A stretch of 38,262 nt of DNA from contig DAOUAM010000013.1 in assembly GCA_034433305.1 (NCBI GenBank), positions 1 to 38,262 on the forward strand, in the 5' to 3' direction. The DNA comes from DAOUAM01 sp034433305 (GTDB lineage Bacteria > Chloroflexota > Dehalococcoidia > Lucifugimonadales > DAOUAM01). This document shows, in pieces, positions 33,660 to 38,262 of this stretch. The stretch's first letter is position 1. Each line of letters begins with the position of its first letter. The translations under genes were made by a program, and so were the position numbers. The notes below the pieces were generated by a model, which was not told the origin of the DNA, made no database searches, and saw only the letters and a list, made by a program, of their open reading frames with translations.

Positions 33660-34664
33660 ATGACCACTTCCAACATTCTTCCCATGATCAAGGGCGTCCA
33701 TGACTCGCCGCTGGAGGAGTACTTCACCTCCGGGCACCGCACCTGCCAGGGCTGCGAGTCGGCGCTGGTGATGAAGCTCATGGTCAAGGCCGCCGGCCCC
33801 AGGACCATCGTCCTGGGCAGCACGGGCTGCATGTACGTCGCCAACACCACCTACTACTCCACGCCGTGGGTAGTGCCCTGGATGCACACCCAGCTAGGCT
33901 CCGCCGGCTCGGCGGCCACAGGCACGGCTGCCGGGCTTGCTGCCCTCATGAAGAAGGGCAAGCTTAAGGAGGAGCGCATCAACGTCATCGCCTTCTGCGG
34001 CGATGGCGGCGGCGCCGACATGGGCATCTCGGCCATATCCGGCGCCATGACCCACCAGCAGTACAACCTGCTGGTGCTCATGTACGACAACGAGTCCTAC
34101 GCCAACACCGACATCCAGGTATCCGGCTCATCGCCCTGGGGCGCCAACACCACCTTCAGCCCGCCGGGCAAGGTACACCGCATCATGCACAGGCGCTGGA
34201 AGAAGAACATGGCGCCCATGATGGCGGTGGGCCACCCGGGCGTCAAGTACGTGGCGACGGGCTGCGCCTCCTACGCCGTGGACCTGATGAACAAGGTGCG
34301 CAAGGCGCTGACCATCGGCGGCCCCACCTTCATCCACACCATAGACCCCTGCCCCAAGGGCTGGGACTACGACCCCATGTACTCCCACGAGTTGGGCATG
34401 CTGGCGGTGGAGACCGGCGTGTGGGTGCAGTACGAGATCGAGGAGGGCAAGCTCAACCTCAACGGCCCGTCCAAGATGATCGCCATGGGCCGGCGCAAGC
34501 GCAAGCCCGTTGTGGAGTTCTTCAAGCGCCAGGGCCGCTTCGCCCACTTCACCGACGACGATGTGGACTACTTCCAGGCCAGGGTGGACGAGATGTGGGA
34601 GAAGTGGTGGCTGCCCGGCATCATACCCATGGCGAAGCCGGACGACGGCGCTACGGGCGGCTAG
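33660..34664 (+). CDS. 2-oxoacid:ferredoxin oxidoreductase, beta subunit
   Basis: Thiamine-diphosphate-binding beta (PorB-like) subunit, 334 aa. The ThDP/Mg motif is CGDGGGADMG with YDNESYANT downstream. Cluster cysteines are Cys29 and Cys32 (HRTCQGC), Cys57 (STGCMY) and the Cys in ATGCASY, as in PorB proteins that carry a [4Fe-4S] centre. The alpha-gamma-delta genes precede it. AAGGAG lies nine bases before the ATG at 33660. An intrinsic terminator 50 bases downstream ends the operon. The enzyme should oxidatively decarboxylate a 2-oxoacid to an acyl-CoA, reducing ferredoxin. Confidence 0.92.
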   Translation: MTTSNILPMIKGVHDSPLEEYFTSGHRTCQGCESALVMKLMVKAAGPRTIVLGSTGCMYVANTTYYSTPWVVPWMHTQLGSAGSAATGTAAGLAALMKKGKLKEERINVIAFCGDGGGADMGISAISGAMTHQQYNLLVLMYDNESYANTDIQVSGSSPWGANTTFSPPGKVHRIMHRRWKKNMAPMMAVGHPGVKYVATGCASYAVDLMNKVRKALTIGGPTFIHTIDPCPKGWDYDPMYSHELGMLAVETGVWVQYEIEEGKLNLNGPSKMIAMGRRKRKPVVEFFKRQGRFAHFTDDDVDYFQARVDEMWEKWWLPGIIPMAKPDDGATGG

Positions 34665-34715
34665 GCGGCGCTGCCGGTGCACCCTGCCAGGTAGTCAGAG
34701 GCTGGACTGAAAGCA

Positions 34716-34749
34716 AGAGAGGCCCCGGTACACCGGGGCCTCTCTTTTT
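34716..34749 (+). terminator. Intrinsic terminator of the oxidoreductase operon
   Basis: A 13-bp perfect GC-rich stem (34716-34728 with 34733-34745), four-base loop, followed by a run of T (34745-34749). It also lies 15 bases from the end of the convergent dehydrogenase gene, for which it could act on the other strand, though the T-run there is poor. Confidence 0.9.
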
Positions 34750-34763
34750 GTCGTGGTGCGTGG

Positions 34764-35747
34764 CTACAGGGTCATGACAACTTTGACGATGCCATCCTCG
34801 CGGTTCTCGTACATGTCGTGGGCCTTCTTGACCTCGTGGAACTTCATGTAGTGGGTGACCATCTCGCCCGGGTCCCACCAGCCGCGCGCCTTGAGCTCCA
34901 CCATGTTTTCGATGTGGCCGATGGCATCGCCGCTGGTGGCGCCGGCCGTGGGTATGATGGTGGGCGTGTTGGCCAGGAAGTACTGGGTGTCTATGGGCGT
35001 CGTGTTGCCGTGCATCCCCGCGCCCTGCTGTATGCCGAAGATGATGACCTTGCCGAACTTGGCCACCAGCCGGAAGGCCGCGTTGAGCGTTTCAGGGTAG
35101 CCGGCGGCTTCCACGGTTATGTCGGCCCTGCGCCCGCCGGTGATTTCCTTCACTGCCTCGTCCAGGTCCTCCTTGCTGGGGTTGATGGTATGGGTCGCGC
35201 CGAAGCGCCTGGCGAACTCCAGCCGGTTGTCCAGGAGGTCCACGGCGATGACCTGCTTGGCCCCCGCCCGGGCGCAGATGGCGGTGAAGGACAGGCCGAT
35301 GCCTCCCTGGCCCAGCACCAGGACGCGCTTGCCCAGGATGGTGCCCATCTGCTGGCAGGAGTAGAGCACCGTGCCCGAAGGCTGGCACATGACCCACTCG
35401 GCCAGGCTGCCATTGTCAGGCAGGGCCACCATGCGGTCGGGCTGGCCGACCAGGTACTCCACGTAGCCGCCCGGGCCGTCCCGCGACGGCAGCACGATGA
35501 CGCGCTGGCCCTCCTTGAACTTGTTGGTCTTGCTCTCCACCACGACACCGGCGCACTCGTGGCAGGACCCGCCCAGCCGCAGCGGGTACTGCTCCTCGGG
35601 ATAGACCGGCCCGTAGCCGTGGCGGATGTCGCTGCCGCAGATGGACCAGCACTCCAGCTTTATAAGGCACTGGCCGTCCCTGGGCGCGGGCACGTCCACG
35701 TCCAGGACTTCAAACTGCTTCGGGCCGGAGATTCGAGCTGCCTTCAT
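34764..35747 (-). CDS. Zinc-type medium-chain dehydrogenase/reductase
   Basis: Predicted NAD(P)-dependent alcohol or polyol dehydrogenase, 327 aa. CGSD (about 37-40) gives the catalytic zinc Cys, and SCHECAG supplies the His-Glu pair. The four-Cys structural zinc loop is absent, as in shorter MDR members. The nucleotide fold is at VLVLGQGGIGL, with Asp at the end of the second strand (VIAVDLLDN). It has its own promoter (35796-35824) and converges on the 2-oxoacid oxidoreductase operon. The substrate is not evident; it could supply or drain a 2-oxoacid precursor. Confidence 0.88.
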   Translation of the reverse strand: MKAARISGPKQFEVLDVDVPAPRDGQCLIKLECWSICGSDIRHGYGPVYPEEQYPLRLGGSCHECAGVVVESKTNKFKEGQRVIVLPSRDGPGGYVEYLVGQPDRMVALPDNGSLAEWVMCQPSGTVLYSCQQMGTILGKRVLVLGQGGIGLSFTAICARAGAKQVIAVDLLDNRLEFARRFGATHTINPSKEDLDEAVKEITGGRRADITVEAAGYPETLNAAFRLVAKFGKVIIFGIQQGAGMHGNTTPIDTQYFLANTPTIIPTAGATSGDAIGHIENMVELKARGWWDPGEMVTHYMKFHEVKKAHDMYENREDGIVKVVMTL

Positions 35748-35795
35748 CCGTTCAATCCCCTCTTTTCAGCAATGAGTTGACAAAAGCCGCCCCAA

Positions 35796-35824
35796 TTTAT
35801 ATCTCATAGCCTGGCGCAAAGCAA
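35796..35824 (-). promoter_or_regulatory. Promoter of the dehydrogenase gene
   Basis: On the minus strand TTGCTT (35824-35819), a 17-base spacer and TATAAA (35801-35796). Transcription would start near 35789, about 42 bases before the ATG at 35747. Confidence 0.55.
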
Positions 35825-35851
35825 GAGGGGCCTCCCTCAGACCCCACACCT

Positions 35852-35880
35852 TTGACATGGCTGCTGGCAAAGTATATACT
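35852..35880 (+). promoter_or_regulatory. Near-consensus promoter of the DUF4395 leader
   Basis: TTGACA (35852-35857), exactly 17 bases, and TATACT (35875-35880). This is the best promoter in the window. Transcription would begin around 35886-35890, at or just before the Cys-rich small open frame. Confidence 0.8.
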
Positions 35881-35889
35881 TGCTGCGTG

Positions 35890-35949
35890 ATGTGGTTTGA
35901 GGTCTGCGTGTGTACGAAGTGCCAATGGAGGGAGCGTATCTGCTCCTAG
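35890..35949 (+). CDS. Candidate Cys-rich leader peptide upstream of the DUF4395 gene
   Basis: The frame MWFEVCVCTKCQWRERICS (19 codons, TAG at 35947-35949) starts within ten bases of the -10 element, so it would be leaderless or nearly so. Four of 19 codons are Cys and two are Trp, far above chance. The second half of the frame lies inside a hairpin (35912-35919 with 35951-35958), and an intrinsic terminator begins at 35983. This is the layout of an amino-acid attenuation leader. The evidence is layout only; no ribosome site is present and the sequence is too short to recognise by family. Confidence 0.4.
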   Translation: MWFEVCVCTKCQWRERICS

Positions 35950-35982
35950 GCTTCGTACTGCCTTAAGCTAGCCGACAGATAT

Positions 35983-36017
35983 GCACCCTCGCCAGGAAAC
36001 GACGAGGGTGCTTTTTT
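35983..36017 (+). terminator. Intrinsic terminator in the DUF4395 leader
   Basis: GCACCCTCG (35983-35991) pairs with CGAGGGTGC (36003-36011) and is followed by six T (36012-36017). It lies 59 bases before the DUF4395 start, so transcripts from the promoter at 35852 either end here as an RNA of about 130 bases or read through. Confidence 0.9.
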
Positions 36018-36075
36018 GTTGCCTGCCGCCGTGAGTGCAGGCTTCTCCCGGCAATGGGTCTGATGGAGGTGTCAG

Positions 36076-36609
36076 ATGTCAGCGATCAGTAGAGAGTCCC
36101 GGGTGCCAGACTCGTCCTCCAGCGCGTTGAAGCGGCTGTTCAGCTTCCCCAACCCGGTCAACGAGATGGCCGCGCGCATGGTGGCCGGCATGGTGGTAGT
36201 CATGGTGCTGGCCATCACCCTGGCCGAGCAGTGGTGGGTGCTGTTCCTGCTGGCCTATGGGTTCCTGGCCAGGGTATCCACAGGGCCGAAGCTCAGCCCG
36301 GCGGCGTTGCTGGCCACGCGGGTGCTGGCTCCCATGCTGCGTCTGCACAAGCCGGTGCCTGGCCCGCCCAAGCGTTTCGCTCAGGGCATTGGCTTCGTTT
36401 TCTCCACCACGGCGCTGGTGCTATACTTTGTAGCAGGCTCGGCAGTCGCGGCCAAGGTCGTGCTGGCGGTGCTGGGCCTGTTCGCCGCTCTGGAATCAGG
36501 CGTGGGCTTCTGCGCTGGCTGCTTCGTATTTGGCTATTTGATGCGCTGGGGCATTATCCCCGAGAGCGTCTGCCGCGAATGCGTGGTGAGGCCAGAGCCC
36601 AGCGCGTGA
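36076..36609 (+). CDS. DUF4395 membrane protein
   Basis: Membrane protein of 177 aa of the DUF4395 family, function unknown. GGAGGTG lies five bases before the ATG. The conserved start FPNPVNEMAARMVAG and four hydrophobic segments are visible. GVGFCAGCFVFGYL near the C-terminus holds a Cys-x-x-Cys pair in or beside a membrane segment; CRECV follows at the end. The family often neighbours thioredoxin-like or sulfur-transfer genes, so a thiol role is plausible. Expression seems controlled by the leader with terminator at 35890-36017. The cupin gene follows after 45 bases. Confidence 0.88.
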   Translation: MSAISRESRVPDSSSSALKRLFSFPNPVNEMAARMVAGMVVVMVLAITLAEQWWVLFLLAYGFLARVSTGPKLSPAALLATRVLAPMLRLHKPVPGPPKRFAQGIGFVFSTTALVLYFVAGSAVAAKVVLAVLGLFAALESGVGFCAGCFVFGYLMRWGIIPESVCRECVVRPEPSA

Positions 36610-36654
36610 CGGCCGCCAGGCAAGGCGACAAAACTACTTGCGCCAGGAGAGGTC

Positions 36655-37020
36655 ATGCAGGTCTTCAAGAAGGGACAGGTACCCCAGCAGGATGCCACCA
36701 ACGCGCCCATCTTCTATGGAGGTAAGGTCACCCGGCAGTCACTGGTGGGGCCAGACAAGAGCAAGTACTATAACTTCACCATCGTGAGCTTCAGCAAGGG
36801 CGCCAAGAACAAGTTCCACACTCACACCAGCGACCAGGTGCTCTACGTACTGTCCGGCAAGGGCATAGTAGCCACGGAAAAAGGGGAGGTTGTCGTTACA
36901 GAAGGCGACACCATCCTGATACCGGCGGGGGAGAAGCACTGGCATGGCGCCAGCGACGAGTCTGATTTCGCCCACATCTCCCTCACCAGCGCCGACAGCA
37001 AGACGACTATCTACGACTAG
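36655..37020 (+). CDS. Cupin-domain protein
   Basis: Small single-cupin protein, 121 aa, cytoplasmic. The first cupin motif is FHTHTSDQVLYVLSGKG with two His (the usual Glu is Gln or Asp nearby), and the second is EGDTILIPAGEKHWHGA with the third His ligand. These could bind a divalent metal. GGAGAGG precedes the ATG. It follows the DUF4395 gene on the same strand with no promoter seen, so cotranscription is likely. Enzymatic or sensing role unknown. Confidence 0.88.
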   Translation: MQVFKKGQVPQQDATNAPIFYGGKVTRQSLVGPDKSKYYNFTIVSFSKGAKNKFHTHTSDQVLYVLSGKGIVATEKGEVVVTEGDTILIPAGEKHWHGASDESDFAHISLTSADSKTTIYD

Positions 37021-37088
37021 CACCGGGTCAGCGCGGGGCCGGTGAAGGGGTGCTCCCGCTAGCCTGAAAACGCCCCGGGTGCTGTGGC

Positions 37089-37104
37089 GGCCTGGCGCCA
37101 GGCC
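37089..37104 (-). terminator. Palindrome after the response-regulator-like gene
   Basis: GGCCTGGCGCCAGGCC is a perfect 16-base palindrome that begins two bases after the stop of the minus-strand regulator gene. It could form a short hairpin in the transcript, but there is no T-run. Confidence 0.3.
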
Positions 37105-37105
37105 C

Positions 37106-37813
37106 TCAGGCCACAGAGGAGTCGGGGGAGCTGAAGCGGTAGCCTACACCGTGGACGGTCTTGATCCAGGTGGGGTTGCGGGCATCGTCCCCCAGCTTGC
37201 GGCGCAGGCGCTGGATGTACTTCTTCAGGGCGTCGGCGGCCTCGATGTCATCGGCCCAGATGACGCGCTGGATGAACTCCTGGGAGAGGGTCATGTGGCG
37301 GTTCTTGGCCAGCAGGTACAGGAGCTTGAACTCCGTGGGAGTCAGCACCAGGCGCGTGGAGCCTAGAAAGACCTCGTAGGTGGCGGGGTTGATGAGCAGG
37401 TCTCCACAGCGGATGGGGGTTTCGTCGCTGCGCTGCTTGGCGGCACCGACGCGGCGCATCAGCGCGACGACGCGGGCCATGACCTCCATGAGGTTGCACG
37501 GCAGGCGGATGTAGTCGTCGGCCCCTGCTTCCAGGGCCTTGACTATCTCTATCTCGCTGTGCTCTATGCTCTCCACGGCCACCACGATGGGCACATCCGA
37601 GAACCGCCTGATCTCCTTGATGGCGGCCCCTATGCCCATGTCGTCCAGGTCCTGGCAGAGCATTACCAGGTCCGGCTCCTCCTCCTCCAGCACTTCCAGC
37701 CCCACCTTGCCCTGGGAAGCCACCAGCGGCCTGAGGTCCGGCCAGCGGAGCCTCAAGGCCAGGGTCATCTGCTCAACTTTGCTACCTTCCAGACAGAAAA
37801 ACAGTACCTTCAT
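37106..37813 (-). CDS. OmpR-type winged-helix regulator with degenerate receiver domain
   Basis: Predicted DNA-binding regulator, 235 aa. The ATG at 37811-37813 starts the conserved protein (MKVLFFCLEG) and has AGGGAAG upstream; open frame further left is not convincing. The receiver-like domain (1-120) lacks the acidic pair at the N-terminus, has Cys53 where the phosphorylated Asp normally sits (LVMLCQDL), and Leu in place of the conserved Lys (YIRLPCNL). It is therefore probably not controlled by phosphorylation. The OmpR winged helix (about 140-232) is normal: LTPTEFKLLYLLAKNRHMTLSQEFI and IQRLRRKLGDDARNPTWIKTVHGVGYRF. No histidine kinase is adjacent. Confidence 0.9.
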   Translation of the reverse strand: MKVLFFCLEGSKVEQMTLALRLRWPDLRPLVASQGKVGLEVLEEEEPDLVMLCQDLDDMGIGAAIKEIRRFSDVPIVVAVESIEHSEIEIVKALEAGADDYIRLPCNLMEVMARVVALMRRVGAAKQRSDETPIRCGDLLINPATYEVFLGSTRLVLTPTEFKLLYLLAKNRHMTLSQEFIQRVIWADDIEAADALKKYIQRLRRKLGDDARNPTWIKTVHGVGYRFSSPDSSVA

Positions 37814-37968
37814 GAGGTACTTCCCTTTCTCAAAACGCCTGCGGCCCTGGCTAGCCTCCGGGGAACTACCGCCTGTGGACTTGCCCTGGCCCCTGGCAGT
37901 CCCTGCAAGGAGCGACAGGGGCTGGGCAGCGCGCAGGTGGGCTGCTGACACACGTATGTATGTAGGTT

Positions 37969-37997
37969 ACGATATCTATAATTAAGCGAAATGTCAA
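37969..37997 (-). promoter_or_regulatory. Possible promoter of the regulator gene
   Basis: On the minus strand TTGACA (37997-37992), a 17-base AT-rich spacer and TATCGT (37974-37969), four of six -10 matches. It would give a leader of about 150 bases before the ATG at 37813. Bases 37998-38162 hold no recognisable gene. Confidence 0.45.
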
Positions 37998-38162
37998 TGT
38001 CACCACTACCAACAAGGGCCGCCTGGAAGCTTCGACGTAGCCTATAAGGGATATAACCAGGACAGTGGAGTGGAAGGCTAAGCAGGTAACCAGAGTTGAT
38101 GTGCACTTTGGGACGCCTGCGATGGCCCCTTGTATCTTGGAAGGGGGATAGAATGAAAGAGA

Positions 38163-38227
38163 GGGTGCGGCAGACCCAAACCCCTTGGGTCCACAAGAGG
38201 CCGCTAGAGAGCGTGGTCGCCGCACCC
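38163..38227. ncRNA. Possible structured RNA element, unidentified
   Basis: A 9-bp closing stem (38163-38171 with 38219-38227) encloses a second perfect 7-bp hairpin (38173-38179 with 38185-38191) and a weaker third arm (38199-38218). The three-arm layout resembles a structured RNA, but no family is recognised, it is not a tRNA, and transcription direction is unknown because the window ends 35 bases later. Confidence 0.3.
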
Positions 38228-38262
38228 ATCCCCCACAAAAGCCCGAACAGTTGCCTGGGCTT

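Noticed and set aside
1..38262. CRISPR arrays, tRNA and rRNA genes, insertion sequences
   Set aside because: No regularly spaced repeats, no cloverleaf with a plausible anticodon, and no transposase were found; tRNA-Sec in particular is not in this window.

Overview
The window is a GC-rich (roughly two-thirds G+C by eye) stretch of bacterial chromosome with tightly packed operons. The gene mix suggests a Chloroflexota bacterium, perhaps of the Dehalococcoidia/SAR202 type: several family III CoA-transferases, an enolase-superfamily enzyme, a 2-oxoacid:ferredoxin oxidoreductase, substrate-binding lipoproteins with long Pro/Thr/Ala linkers, and a short dispersed intergenic element. This placement is an inference; no rRNA or other taxonomic marker is present.

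Positions 1-8457 (minus strand) look like one operon. A promoter at 8430-8457 is followed by a pair of family III CoA-transferases and a peptide/nickel-type ABC importer: two paralogous binding lipoproteins around a DppB/DppC permease pair. One lipoprotein gene carries an in-frame TAG. Positions 8767-10398 (plus strand) hold the most striking locus. It has a promoter, an ArsM-like methyltransferase with an in-frame UGA at a conserved Cys position, a TusA-like protein, and a DsrE-like protein whose C-x-x-C motif reads UGA-x-x-Cys. Both UGA codons are followed at the right distance by a hairpin fitting a bacterial SECIS, so this is probably a two-selenoprotein operon.

Positions 10497-15999 hold acyl-CoA metabolism genes: two MaoC-like hydratases, a tandem fused CoA-transferase that is a one-gene version of the split pair at 6026-8392, a HAD hydrolase translationally coupled to it, and a convergent enolase-superfamily protein with a degenerate active site. 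Positions 16128-22489 contain two nearly identical 276-bp MITE-like repeats. Between them lie rsmG, a flippase-like membrane protein, and a complete thiamine-precursor salvage operon (promoter, TPP riboswitch, terminator, thiZ-thiX-thiY-tenA). Positions 22640-30005 hold the TldD/TldE protease pair, an MFS transporter, a MetE C-terminal-like methyltransferase, an M24 peptidase and a VOC protein.

Positions 30392-34749 form a complete regulated unit: promoter, FadR-type palindromic operator, FadR/GntR regulator, a three-gene 2-oxoacid:ferredoxin oxidoreductase with fused gamma-delta subunit, and an intrinsic terminator. A zinc-type dehydrogenase converges on it. Positions 35852-37020 hold a consensus promoter, a 19-codon Cys-rich open frame, a strong terminator, and then a DUF4395 membrane protein and a cupin; this looks like an attenuation leader. 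The window ends with an OmpR-like regulator whose receiver domain lacks the phosphorylation residues, and a structured element of unknown function at the right edge.
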